A stretch of DNA of 64,000 nt from Paraburkholderia sp. (GCF_024281035.1 NZ_JAMXLH010000069.1:16052-80051), one strand, 5' to 3'. Positions 8,863 to 17,037 are shown, numbered from the stretch's first letter. The notes: generated from the letters alone by a model not told the origin. Translations and numbers: made by a program.

Positions 8863-8909
8863 GATTCAGCCCCGTTTCGAAAAGATATTCGCTGACATTG
8901 GATGAAGTG

Positions 8910-8927
8910 ATTATAGGGTAAACCCTA
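8910..8927 (-). promoter_or_regulatory. Promoter with palindromic operator for the DUF3563 gene
   Basis: On the minus strand a perfect TATAAT (8910-8915) is directly preceded by a palindrome TAGGGT-N2-ACCCTA (8914-8927) that overlaps its first two bases. No good -35 hexamer is seen at 16-18 bp, which fits either an activator-dependent promoter or a repressor site on the -10. The regulator is not identifiable from the sequence. Confidence 0.55.
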
Positions 8928-8975
8928 ATCGCCTTCACCGGCTGTAACCGAATGTCGCATCGAGTCGGGTAGCGC

Positions 8976-10193
8976 CTAACCCGCACCCCTGGCCAGCTGG
9001 CCGCCAAAGGCGTCGTTGGCCGCATCGCGGCGATGATCTTTGAAGAAGCTCCAGATCATCGCGCTGGCGTCCGGGCCCGTTGCCGAATGGAAGGGCACGG
9101 TGTCGTCGCCGCCGCTCCACGCATGATCGAGATTCGCCACACGGCACAGGCGCACGACGCTCGCGCCACGGCGCGCGTAGTCCTGCACGATGTGCCCCTC
9201 GCTCGCCGCTTCGTGCGAGGCGACGCCGGGTCTGACGCCGCGCGCGTCGGCCAGGCCGTTGAGCCGGAGGAACTGCACCGTGAGCTGCTCGGCGTTGATC
9301 GGTGCGACAACGCCATCGTCCTCACCCTGCACGACGATCGCCGGCATGCCCGGGTGCGCCTCGTCGCCGAGCTGACGCTCCAGCAGCTCCACCGGATCCT
9401 GATAGAGCCCGCGCCGCATGACATCGAGCGCGCCGACGCCCGAACGCGCCTCGCCGAATGCCGGCCCCGAATGCAGCGCAACCGCCGCGAACCGCTCGGG
9501 TGCGCGCACCGCCAGCAGCGCGGCGAGCCCTGCGCCCGCCGAGAGGCCCGCGAGATAGACGCGCGAGCCGTCGAAGCTGTGTTCGTCGACGAGTGCATCG
9601 ACAAGCGAAACAACCGCCGCCGCCTCCCCGCCGCCCGCCTCGTCGCGTGCGTCATACCAGTGCCAGCACTGGTGCGGGTGGACGAGTGCGGACTGCTCCG
9701 GGTAGACCACCGCGAAACCGTGCAGGTCGGCAAGCAGGTTCATGCGCGTGCCCTCGGCGAACGCCTCCATCGACTGCCTGCAGCCGTGCAGCATGACGAC
9801 GAGCGGCAGTCCCGCCGCGGCATGGCCCGCCGGCAGATAGAGGCCGTACGGCAGCGCGCGCGACGCGCGCAGCGGCGTCGCCGCAACGGTGTGTTCGGCG
9901 CGGCGCCATTCGCCCGCAGCCCAGGCGGCTGCACGCGGGCCCACGCGCGACTGGCGCACAGGCCGCACCACGTACTCACGTGCCGGGTAAGCTGACGCGG
10001 CAGCCTCACTGGCTGCCTGGCTGACGGCCTCGCTCACTGCGTCGGCCACGGCGGTTTGCGCTGCATGCCGCGGCGCCTTGGCATGCAGCGCGTGCCGGCG
10101 CGCCCCGCGCGCAGCCTCAACGGCAATCCGGCTCTGGATGGCAAGCAAACGTCGCAGGCCACCGGCTAAAAGTTTCGACAGATCTTTCGTCAT
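8976..10193 (-). CDS. PHB depolymerase family esterase
   Basis: A 405-residue alpha/beta hydrolase of the type 1 extracellular PHB depolymerase / feruloyl-esterase-like family. Motifs: LVVMLHGCRQSMEAFAEG (oxyanion region, about residue 150), the nucleophile elbow GLSAGAGLA, the acid region VQGEDDGVVAP and the catalytic His in NLDHAWSGGD. The N-terminal ~120 residues are Ala/Arg-rich and lack a clear signal peptide, so the enzyme may be intracellular or granule-associated. GGGAGG is 3 bases before ATG 10196 and 6 before ATG 10193, so I chose 10193. Substrate is inferred only from the family; short-chain polyesters or aryl esters are possible. Confidence 0.85.
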   Translation of the reverse strand: MTKDLSKLLAGGLRRLLAIQSRIAVEAARGARRHALHAKAPRHAAQTAVADAVSEAVSQAASEAAASAYPAREYVVRPVRQSRVGPRAAAWAAGEWRRAEHTVAATPLRASRALPYGLYLPAGHAAAGLPLVVMLHGCRQSMEAFAEGTRMNLLADLHGFAVVYPEQSALVHPHQCWHWYDARDEAGGGEAAAVVSLVDALVDEHSFDGSRVYLAGLSAGAGLAALLAVRAPERFAAVALHSGPAFGEARSGVGALDVMRRGLYQDPVELLERQLGDEAHPGMPAIVVQGEDDGVVAPINAEQLTVQFLRLNGLADARGVRPGVASHEAASEGHIVQDYARRGASVVRLCRVANLDHAWSGGDDTVPFHSATGPDASAMIWSFFKDHRRDAANDAFGGQLARGAG

Positions 10194-10211
10194 CATCGGC
10201 CTCCCTTGAAG

Positions 10212-10254
10212 GGGTCTGATGCAATCAGATAGGGTTTGATGCTGGGTCTGATGC
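10212..10254. repeat. Three near-identical 11-bp direct repeats upstream of the esterase gene
   Basis: gggtctgatgc occurs at 10212-10222 and 10244-10254, and with one change (gggtttgatgc) at 10232-10242. They lie just upstream of the esterase start, within the likely leader or promoter. This could be a binding-site array or replication slippage. Confidence 0.5.
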
Positions 10255-10279
10255 TATGTGGCAGTTCGCCACACTGCGT

Positions 10280-10298
10280 TATTGTGCATCGCACAATA
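10280..10298. promoter_or_regulatory. Perfect inverted repeat in the divergent esterase/PAP2 intergenic region
   Basis: tattgtgc and gcacaata form perfect 8-bp arms around a 3-base spacer. The site lies between the divergent esterase (start 10193) and PAP2 gene (start 10510), which is where an operator serving one or both would sit. The rest of the 10194-10509 stretch holds only the direct repeats listed separately. Confidence 0.55.
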
Positions 10299-10509
10299 GC
10301 ACTAAACCGCCGACGCTGCAGAGCGGCTGGAGAAAACCAGGCGCCGGGATCGTGCAGCGCACCGACAGGCCGTACGGATAAGGGTTCGGCCGTGTCCGTC
10401 ATGCGCCGCTATACTGAAGATCTATGCAATGTGCGTGTCTGCCCGCCGGGCCGCCCGCGCGTTAACCGGGTATCACGCCTTTTTCAATGCACCGTCGCTG
10501 CGCCAAGTC

Positions 10510-11214
10510 ATGCCGGATTTACCCCTTCACCTGTGGTATGCGATCACGAACCTCGGCGGCGCGGGCCTCACGCTGCCGCTCGCGGTCGCGATCGCGCTCT
10601 GGCTCGCCGCAGGCTATTCCTGGCGCATGGCTGCAAGCTGGCTGCTGCTGATCGGCGCGTCCGTCGGTCTCGTCATGGTCACCAAGATCGCCTTTCTCGG
10701 CTGGGGCGTGGGCGTACGCGATCTCGATTTCACGGGCGTCAGCGGGCACGCCATGCTGTCCACGGCCGTCTATCCGGTGGCGTTTTTCCTCATGCTGCAA
10801 GGCGCGCGCGCGCCGCTGCGGGTCGCGGGCGTGCTGATTGGCCTTGCAGTGGGCGTTGCGGTGGGATTCTCGCGCGTCGTGCTGGACGCACATTCGCCGT
10901 CCGAGGCCGTCACCGGTTGTCTGGTCGGCGCAGTGACAGCGCTCACGTTCGTTCGCTACTGGTGGGCTGCGCAGTCGGGACGTCTGTCTGCGGCGGCCGT
11001 CGCGCTGAGTCTTGTCGCACTGACGTTCGCGCTGCACGACGTGCGCGTGCCGACACACCGCTGGGTCACGAATCTCGCGCTGACCGTCTCGGGTCATGAG
11101 CGGCCCTATGTACGTGCCCGCTGGAAAGCCAACCGCGCGCCGCGCGCGCCCGCTTCGCCGGTCTCACAGACCCGCAACACGCTCTCGCTGCCCACGCATC
11201 GCAACGCCGCCTGA
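10510..11214 (+). CDS. PAP2-family membrane phosphatase
   Basis: A 234-residue polytopic inner-membrane protein. PAP2 signature elements: a first motif region near KIAFLGWGVGVRDLDFTG, the central SGHAML with the catalytic-type Ser-Gly-His, and the third motif SRVVLDAHSPSEA. Likely substrates are lipid phosphates such as undecaprenyl pyrophosphate or phosphatidic acid; which one cannot be told. I chose ATG 10510 (MPDLPLHLWYAITNLGG) because this is where membrane topology begins; an in-frame ATG at 10429 would add 27 residues. It is convergent with modE. Confidence 0.82.
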   Translation: MPDLPLHLWYAITNLGGAGLTLPLAVAIALWLAAGYSWRMAASWLLLIGASVGLVMVTKIAFLGWGVGVRDLDFTGVSGHAMLSTAVYPVAFFLMLQGARAPLRVAGVLIGLAVGVAVGFSRVVLDAHSPSEAVTGCLVGAVTALTFVRYWWAAQSGRLSAAAVALSLVALTFALHDVRVPTHRWVTNLALTVSGHERPYVRARWKANRAPRAPASPVSQTRNTLSLPTHRNAA

Positions 11215-11239
11215 GGGTAGCATTCAGGGCAACCCTCAG
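11211..11239. terminator. Possible hairpin between convergent PAP2 and modE genes
   Basis: ctgagggt (11211-11218) and accctcag (11232-11239) form 8-bp arms with a 13-base loop at the junction of two converging genes. There is no good T-run, so this is a weak bidirectional terminator candidate. Confidence 0.35.
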
Positions 11240-11247
11240 GGCAGCAC

Positions 11248-12114
11248 TCAGCCGCTCACTCCCAGAATTACGCTCGACGCCTTGAAGACGGCACGCGCCT
11301 GTGCGCCGGGGACAAGGCCGAGCGCATCGACACTTGCATCCGTGACGATGGCGGCGATCACCGTGCCGCCCGGCAGATCGAGCGTCACCTCGGCATTCAC
11401 CGCACCGCGCCGCACCTGGCCGATCGTACCGGCCAGCTGATTGCGTGCCGAAAGCCGCATCGCCGCCACTTCCTCGCCCGCCAGCAGCACGACCGACGAC
11501 GCCTTTACCAGTGCGACGGCCGCCACGCCTTCGGCGAGCCCGAGCGTCTGCGTGCTTTCGCACGTCACGACCGCCACCACCTTCTGGCCGCCCGGCAGCA
11601 CGATCGACACCTCGTCGTTCACCGCGCCGCGCACAATCGTCGTCACGGTGCCGTAAAGCTGATTGCGCGCGCTCGTGCGCAGGCCAAGACGCCCGAGCAG
11701 TGCCAGGTCGCTGTCGAACGTCTGCGCGGAATCCGCGCCGCCGAGCACGCTGGCCGCAGCCGCGGCCCGTTCGATGAAACGGCGATGCTCGCGCTCGATC
11801 GCGCGCCAGGTGTCGATCAGGCGCAACGCGCGCGGCGTGAGCGTCGTCCCGCCGCCGCCCTTGCCGCCCGTCGCGCGCTCGACGAGCGGTTCGCCCGCAA
11901 GATTGTTCATGGCGTCGATGGCGTCCCAGGCGCCCTTGTAGCTCATCCCGACCGCCTTCGCGGCCCCCGTGATCGAACCGGTTGCGCCGATTGCAGCGAG
12001 GAGCGCGATGCGCGACGCACCCCCGAGCATCTGCTGTCCGGACTGTAGCCAGAGCGAGCCGCCGACACCCAGTTCGGGCGCGGCACCGGAAGTGAATTCG
12101 GAAGAAGCATTCAT
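11248..12114 (-). CDS. modE: ModE-family molybdate-responsive regulator
   Basis: A 288-residue regulator. The N-terminal winged HTH (about 25-110) shows ASRIALLAAIGATGSITGAA and GMSYKGAWDAIDAMNNL, typical of ModE, ending with GGKGGGGTTLTP. The C-terminal part has two Mop (molybdate-binding) domains in tandem, each starting SARNQLxGTV/I: about 148-212 and 218-286. ModE-molybdate usually represses the modABC transporter and controls molybdoenzyme genes. No mod genes are in this window, so it acts at a distance. Start ATG 12114 gives the usual short N-terminal lead. Confidence 0.9.
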   Translation of the reverse strand: MNASSEFTSGAAPELGVGGSLWLQSGQQMLGGASRIALLAAIGATGSITGAAKAVGMSYKGAWDAIDAMNNLAGEPLVERATGGKGGGGTTLTPRALRLIDTWRAIEREHRRFIERAAAAASVLGGADSAQTFDSDLALLGRLGLRTSARNQLYGTVTTIVRGAVNDEVSIVLPGGQKVVAVVTCESTQTLGLAEGVAAVALVKASSVVLLAGEEVAAMRLSARNQLAGTIGQVRRGAVNAEVTLDLPGGTVIAAIVTDASVDALGLVPGAQARAVFKASSVILGVSG

Positions 12115-12186
12115 GGCGGCGTCGCCGGGCGAAGGTGAAATCGGGGGACCGTGCGTTCGATGATCGGGACAGCGGGCGCGGCCAGG

Positions 12187-13779
12187 TCAGCCGCCCTGGA
12201 CTTTCGGTTTGCGCAGTTCGCGCAGCAGCCGCTCGCCTTCCTTCGCGGAGCAGCGCTTGACCGCTTCGCACCAGCCGCGTGCAAAGCCGAGCGGATACGG
12301 CTCGACATCCATCGCTTCAAGAAAGCGCAGGGCGACCGCCGCGTCGTTGCCGTCACCGAGCACGGTCTGCAGCCGCGCCAGCGTGCGCGTCGTCTCCGTG
12401 CGCGTGCGGCGTGACGTGATCGGCGCGAAAAACTCGAGCGCGTAGCGCAGATATTTCGCGTTGATGCGCGCGCGATGGCGGCTCGCTTCGTCAATCGCCG
12501 TGAGCTTCTGCATTCCGGCGAGGCGGGCGTAATAGCGGCGCACCTGTTTTGCCGCATGTTTATGCAGCGAGCGGGCATGTGCTTCGCCTTCGCCCTGGCG
12601 CTGCGCGAACGCCGCGAGCCATTGCAGCCACACGAGCGTGAGGTGCGCGTAACGCGGCGAAGCCAGCGCCGCGCGCGCACGCGCTCGTGCAGCGAGGCGC
12701 ATCGCGTCGGCCTGCGCGCGCAAGGCGTCCCAGCGCGCGGCCTCGGTATCGGCAGCCGCCAGCGCGGGCAACGTCGAGTCGACGAATACGTCGCGATCGC
12801 GCGCGTCGCCCAGCATGCCCCCCAGCCACTTCAGATCGGGCATGATGCGCGTGGCCCATGCGTCGTCCTGCCAGCCCGAAAATATCCGCAGCGCCGTGCG
12901 CAACCGCCGTTGCGAAACGCGCATCTGATGGATGAACTCGGTCTTCGCCGAATCGCGCACGCCCGCGTCGTTGCCGAGCCACTGGTTCGTGATGTTGCGT
13001 GCAATCGCCACAAGCGCGCCCAGCGCCGTGTCCACACCGCCCAGATCGACCGGCTCGGCATGAACCGCATCGCCGTCGCCGACGAGACAGCCCGCGGCAA
13101 CACGGTCGAGCGCATCGCTTATCCGGACGAAGGCCGGCAAGCTTGCGGGCGCCGCATCGACGAGGTCGTGCGCACAGGCGAACAATGCGTCGACGGCCGG
13201 CGCGGCGTCGGCCTCTTCGGGCCACGGCGCACGCACGCGAAGCTCGTGCAGACATTGGGTTTCGTCGGGCGGCCGGTTCGGATCGTGAAGGCCCGCATCG
13301 AGCACCAGTTCGACCGCGATGCCGTCACGCGGCCACTGCCAGCGGCAACGCTCGCCGCACAGCGCCGCCGCCGGCACGGGCTCGCCCGCTGCGGCGAGCG
13401 CGTGCCGAAACGCCTCCGGTGCGGCGTCGAGCGATGCAACCGCGAAACCGTTCGCATCGAGCGGCGCCTCGAAGACGAGTGTGCGTGCGGTAATGCCCGG
13501 CGTTGCAATCAGGCAGTTCGACACGACGACCCGATTGCCGTCGCCGCGCGTCTCGACGGCGACGCGCCAGCCTGCGCGAGCCAATGCTGCGTCGCGATCG
13601 AACGTGACTGCCGTCACGCATTCCCTTTCGGCCGATAGCGCGACAAGCTGCGGCAGCGCAGCAGCCAATTCCCTCGCGAGCACCGCTGCGGTTCGGTCAC
13701 CGGGATGCCGGGTGTCGACTGACTCGTTGCAAGCTGCTGGATAAACGATATCCAGCACAATCTCGAGAACGCGAACCAT
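12187..13779 (-). CDS. CYTH-CHAD domain protein
   Basis: A 530-residue protein. The N-terminal ~210 residues follow the CYTH tunnel fold by pattern (VVSNCLIATPGITARTLVFE, GIAVELVLDAGL, LHELRVRAPWPE), but the catalytic ExExK near the N-terminus is absent: the equivalent stretch reads LEIVLDIVYPA. Residues about 255-525 form a CHAD domain: conserved FIHQMRVSQRRLRTALRIF with its His/Arg, then LGGMLGDARDRDVF. CHAD domains bind polyphosphate and often sit at polyphosphate or PHB granules; CYTH domains normally hydrolyse triphosphates. I infer a polyphosphate-binding protein whose triphosphatase activity is doubtful. Confidence 0.82.
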   Translation of the reverse strand: MVRVLEIVLDIVYPAACNESVDTRHPGDRTAAVLARELAAALPQLVALSAERECVTAVTFDRDAALARAGWRVAVETRGDGNRVVVSNCLIATPGITARTLVFEAPLDANGFAVASLDAAPEAFRHALAAAGEPVPAAALCGERCRWQWPRDGIAVELVLDAGLHDPNRPPDETQCLHELRVRAPWPEEADAAPAVDALFACAHDLVDAAPASLPAFVRISDALDRVAAGCLVGDGDAVHAEPVDLGGVDTALGALVAIARNITNQWLGNDAGVRDSAKTEFIHQMRVSQRRLRTALRIFSGWQDDAWATRIMPDLKWLGGMLGDARDRDVFVDSTLPALAAADTEAARWDALRAQADAMRLAARARARAALASPRYAHLTLVWLQWLAAFAQRQGEGEAHARSLHKHAAKQVRRYYARLAGMQKLTAIDEASRHRARINAKYLRYALEFFAPITSRRTRTETTRTLARLQTVLGDGNDAAVALRFLEAMDVEPYPLGFARGWCEAVKRCSAKEGERLLRELRKPKVQGG

Positions 13780-14052
13780 GGACGCTCCAGGGACGGAAAA
13801 GCGGGCAAATCAAGGTGCCAAAACAAGGTACAAAACAGGGTACAAAAAAACATCGAAACGGCGTGGAGCCGCGCTATTGTCCCCAAAATTATACGGCGCA
13901 CCGGCAAAACGACGTACGCCGGCTTGCGTCGCGCGCGTACTCATTCATCCGCCCCCGCTCATCTTGACTATTATCAATTGAGCCAGACGGCGACGATGAA
14001 AGAATGTTTAGACCATATTCCCGATCATTCGGACATTTCTAAGGAGTGGCGA

Positions 14053-14271
14053 GTGTTTCCTGAATTCAGAGATTTGATATCGCGCCTCAAAAACGAGGAT
14101 GAGCATTTCGCACGGGCTTTCGAGCGCCACAACGAACTGGATCAGCAGATCAAGAACATGGAAGCGGGTCTCGTGCCTGCCGACGGCTTGACGATCGAGC
14201 ACCTGAAAAAAGAAAAGCTCCAGCTCAAGGATTCGATCTACCAGATCCTGCGCAAAACCTCGAACGACTGA
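14053..14271 (+). CDS. YdcH-like DUF465 protein
   Basis: A 72-residue coiled-coil-like protein. Started at GTG 14053 it begins MFPEFRDLISRLKNED, which aligns end to end with E. coli YdcH (MFPEYRDLISRLKNE by memory). A perfect AAGGAG (14041-14046) lies 6 bases upstream of that GTG. An upstream in-frame ATG at 13996 would add 19 residues with no comparable ribosome-binding site. The C-terminus LKKEKLQLKDSIYQILRK is also family-typical. Function unknown. Confidence 0.85.
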   Translation: MFPEFRDLISRLKNEDEHFARAFERHNELDQQIKNMEAGLVPADGLTIEHLKKEKLQLKDSIYQILRKTSND

Positions 14272-14320
14272 GACACGTCGTGTCGCGCGCGCATCGACCT
14301 GCGTGCGCGACGCCGTCGCG

Positions 14321-14929
14321 TCAGCGAAGAATCGGCGGCAGCGACTGAGGCTGAGTCGACTGCGTCTGCTGCATCGGCTGTATCGACTGCGGCATGGCCG
14401 CGGGCTGCGCCGTGGCCGCGGCAGCGGCAGGCGCCTGCACCATCAGCTTGGGACGCGGCGCCGGATGCGCCACAGCGGGCTTCGTGCGCACGTGTTTCGC
14501 CACGCTGGCGGTGGAAGCGTGTGCATGCGCGGAATGAGCCGGATTCGCGAGCGCGGCCTGCCGGGTCGAGTGTGCCGCGACGGCGTGACTTCGATGAGCG
14601 CGTTGTGCGGACGCATGCACCGCGCTGGCGTGAGATCCGCCGTGCCGTGCCGTCGTCGCTGGCTGGGCGTGTCGCGCCAAAGCATGCGCCTTAACCGCCG
14701 CGCGATGACCCGCCTTGCCGCCATGACCGCGATCGCCGTGCGCGACAGCCTGCGCACCGCTGCGCCGCGCATGCCCCGTGTGCGCGGCGTGCGCCTGCGC
14801 GCCGTGCTTCTCCGCGTGCAACGAAACGTGGCGCGCCTCCGGCGGATTCCACACCTCTTTGACCTGACCGGCGGCGACCGCCGCCGTCGATACCCACATT
14901 GCCGCAACCAACACTGCTACTGCCCGCAT
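14321..14929 (-). CDS. Histidine/alanine-rich exported protein
   Basis: A 202-residue product when started at the ATG of MRAVAVLVAAMWVSTAAVAA, a good signal peptide cleaved before GQVKEVWNPPEARH. The mature region is low in complexity: about 22 histidines spread among Ala, Arg, Ser and Thr, mostly as AH, RH, GH or SH pairs, followed by a Gln/Pro-rich tail ending QSLPPILR. No folded domain is recognisable. A periplasmic metal-binding or buffering role is a guess from composition. An upstream in-frame start at 14947 is possible. The bases are unusually GC-rich and repetitive. Confidence 0.65.
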   Translation of the reverse strand: MRAVAVLVAAMWVSTAAVAAGQVKEVWNPPEARHVSLHAEKHGAQAHAAHTGHARRSGAQAVAHGDRGHGGKAGHRAAVKAHALARHAQPATTARHGGSHASAVHASAQRAHRSHAVAAHSTRQAALANPAHSAHAHASTASVAKHVRTKPAVAHPAPRPKLMVQAPAAAAATAQPAAMPQSIQPMQQTQSTQPQSLPPILR

Positions 14930-15017
14930 GCCGCACCTCCCGAACACTCGTCGCGTTTACTGCTGAATGACTGCTGAATACCGGGCGGCGATTATACCCA
15001 ACCATAACTTGCAATAA

Positions 15018-15053
15018 TCCATATATGGACTAACATTTACAAATGGTTCATAT
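15018..15053. promoter_or_regulatory. AT-rich palindrome upstream of the Xre/RES pair
   Basis: A perfect 12-bp palindrome tccatatatgga (15018-15029) and a related half-site ttcatat (15047-15053) lie 13-48 bp before the antitoxin start. Autoregulation by the antitoxin through such sites is usual for type II pairs; here it is inferred from position only. Confidence 0.5.
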
Positions 15054-15065
15054 TAGGACTCAATC

Positions 15066-15500
15066 ATGACGCACGCGTATGCCGCCTCGTCGGCCGCGCC
15101 CGCCCGACGACCACGCGCCGAACCCACGTTCACGGAAATGTCCGCCGCCGGTCTGCGCGCCTTCTTCAAGATCGCGCACGACTGGGATCTGAGCGCCGAC
15201 GAGCAGATCGTGCTGCTCGGCTCACCAGGCCGCTCGACGTTCTTCAAATGGAAGCAGGCACCGGAAAGCGCACGCCTCGGCCGCGACACGCTCGAGCGTC
15301 TGTCGCTGCTGCTCGGCATCTACAAGGCGCTGCAGATCCTGCTGCCGCAACCCGCCGCCGCCGACGCCTGGGTCAAGCGGCCCAACAGCGCGCCGCCGTT
15401 CGGCGGCCGGCGCGCGCTCGACCGCATGCTGGCCGGCAATATCAGCGATCTCGTGGCCGTGCGTCAGTACCTCGATGCGATGCGAGGCGGCTGGGCGTGA
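15066..15500 (+). CDS. Xre/MbcA/ParS-type antitoxin
   Basis: A 144-residue protein. After a disordered basic start, residues about 28-75 form the Xre-like HTH (AGLRAFFKIAHDWDLSADEQ, LLGSPGRSTFFKWKQ). The C-terminal part is the DUF2384 toxin-binding domain, with LERLSLLLGIYKALQILL and RRALDRMLAGNISDLVAVRQ then YLDAMRGGW. It overlaps the RES gene by four bases (GTGA), the normal antitoxin-first order. It should neutralise the toxin and repress its own promoter. Confidence 0.9.
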   Translation: MTHAYAASSAAPARRPRAEPTFTEMSAAGLRAFFKIAHDWDLSADEQIVLLGSPGRSTFFKWKQAPESARLGRDTLERLSLLLGIYKALQILLPQPAAADAWVKRPNSAPPFGGRRALDRMLAGNISDLVAVRQYLDAMRGGWA

Positions 15501-16198
15501 CGCAATCGACCTGGCAGGACCGCTGGCGCAGCACGCCGCTCGCGTGGACGCCCGCGTACCGTGTGATTCCCACACGTTTTCCCGCCGTGAACCTGTTCGA
15601 CCGCGTGGCCTCGTCCGAGGATTTCGACGCGCTCTACGCGCTCGAAGCGCTGACCAACGACCGTCTGCGCACCGAAACCGGCGAACTCGATCTCGTGCCG
15701 CGCGAAGAGCGCCGCTTCGGGCCCGGTTATGGCCCGATCATGGCGGCGTTCACGCATCTGAATCCGCAGGGCAGCCGCTTTTCGGACGGCACGTATGGCG
15801 TGTTCTATTGCGCGCGCTCGCGCGCAACAGCCATCGCGGAGACGCGCTATCACTCGGCGCGCTTTCTCGCCGCAACCAGCGAGCGGCCGCTGCGCCAGCA
15901 GATGCGCCTCTACACCGTCGCAGCCGAGGGCGACATCGTCGATCTGCGCGGCGAGCCCGCACCCGATCCCGCCGTCCTCTCGCCGACCGACTATGCGGCA
16001 GGCCAGGCGCTCGGCCGCGCCGTGCGCGAGGCCGGAGCGCCCGGCATCGCGTACCCGTCGGTGCGCGATGCGGGCGGCGAATGTCTCGCCGCGCTGCGCA
16101 CGTCGCTCGTGCACGCGTGCCATCACGCGGCGTATCTGGAATACAACTGGAACGGGCACACCATCGACATGGTGTTCGAATTGAACCGCATCGTTTGA
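15497..16198 (+). CDS. RES-domain toxin
   Basis: A 233-residue protein read from GTG 15497, coupled to the antitoxin. RES-domain features: an Arg in the N-terminal YRVIPTRFPAVNLFDR, GRFGPGYGP-like RFGPGYGPIMAAFTHLN, then GTYGVFYCARSRATAIAETRYH, which contains the conserved Tyr and Glu of RES toxins. Known members (MbcT, ParT types) destroy NAD+ or modify a metabolic enzyme with it. I cannot tell which. The frame is intact and the conserved positions are present, so the toxin is probably active. Confidence 0.9.
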   Translation: MTQSTWQDRWRSTPLAWTPAYRVIPTRFPAVNLFDRVASSEDFDALYALEALTNDRLRTETGELDLVPREERRFGPGYGPIMAAFTHLNPQGSRFSDGTYGVFYCARSRATAIAETRYHSARFLAATSERPLRQQMRLYTVAAEGDIVDLRGEPAPDPAVLSPTDYAAGQALGRAVREAGAPGIAYPSVRDAGGECLAALRTSLVHACHHAAYLEYNWNGHTIDMVFELNRIV

Positions 16199-16214
16199 AG
16201 CCTGAAGCGCGCGC

Positions 16215-16949
16215 TCAGGGCAACGCGAACCTCGCTGCGCCGCGCTCGCGCGCTTCAAGCGTCGAAACGGACCAGCGCCGCGGCGTCAATGCCTCGACCA
16301 TCGTGAGCCGGCCTTGCGCGATGAACGCGCCGGTGTCGATGAACATCTGCGAGCCGATCTGCTGCACGTCGCGCACGGGCGTATGCCCGCAGTACGTGAG
16401 CGAGAGTGCGCGCTTCGGCGGCTTGACCATGCCGAGCACGAGTTCGCGGCCCCACAGCATCCGCTCGCGCACGGCATCGTCGATGCGGCCCGCGTCGAGG
16501 TCGTCGTCGTTGCCGAAGAATTCCGCGTGCAGCACATTGAACCGCGCATCGCCCACGCCGACCACGCGCACGAGCGGCAACTGGCGCAGCCGCTGCGCAT
16601 GGCGCACGAGTTCGCCTTCGGGCAGGCCCTCGGCCCAGGTGCCGCCAATGCCGTACCAGCGGTAGCGCGGCAGGCGGCCTTCGGCGACGGCGCACATCGC
16701 ATCCTCGTGATTGCCGAGCACCGGGAAGAACCACGGCTTGCCGATGAGGCCGAGCGCCTCCTCGCACTGGTCGCCGCGATCGACGAGGTCGCCCACCGAA
16801 AAGAGCCGGTCGCGCGCGGCGTCGAACTGCGCGTCGCGCAACAGATAGCGCAGCGCATCGACGCAGCCGTGCAGGTCGCCGATCACAAAATCGCGGCCTT
16901 CACGATTGCTCGCGTGGTGCTGCACGACGGGAACGGAAGCGTGTGTCAT
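16215..16949 (-). CDS. Symmetrical-type metallophosphoesterase (PrpA/ApaH-like)
   Basis: A 244-residue cytosolic phosphoesterase. The dinuclear-metal motifs are all visible: DFVIGDLHGCVDAL, FSVGDLVDRGDQ, LGNHEDAM, with later histidines in NVLHAEFFG and YCGHTPVRD. This is the pattern of bacterial PPP-family Ser/Thr phosphatases and diadenosine tetraphosphatases. Length favours the PrpA/B-like phosphatases rather than ApaH. Start ATG 16949 was chosen because the motif block begins about 20 residues later; a longer frame to 17033 lacks conserved sequence. Confidence 0.88.
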   Translation of the reverse strand: MTHASVPVVQHHASNREGRDFVIGDLHGCVDALRYLLRDAQFDAARDRLFSVGDLVDRGDQCEEALGLIGKPWFFPVLGNHEDAMCAVAEGRLPRYRWYGIGGTWAEGLPEGELVRHAQRLRQLPLVRVVGVGDARFNVLHAEFFGNDDDLDAGRIDDAVRERMLWGRELVLGMVKPPKRALSLTYCGHTPVRDVQQIGSQMFIDTGAFIAQGRLTMVEALTPRRWSVSTLEARERGAARFALP

Positions 16950-17037
16950 GTGATCATCATAGTCCCGCTCATAACACCCGTATGCGCGACGTCCCGCGCT
17001 TGCCGCCCACGCATGCGCCACACATCGCTGCACGCCT

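Noticed and set aside
13778..13981. Short plus-strand frame between the CYTH/CHAD gene and ydcH
   Set aside because: Lys/Arg-rich start, no ribosome-binding site and no family; more likely promoter DNA.
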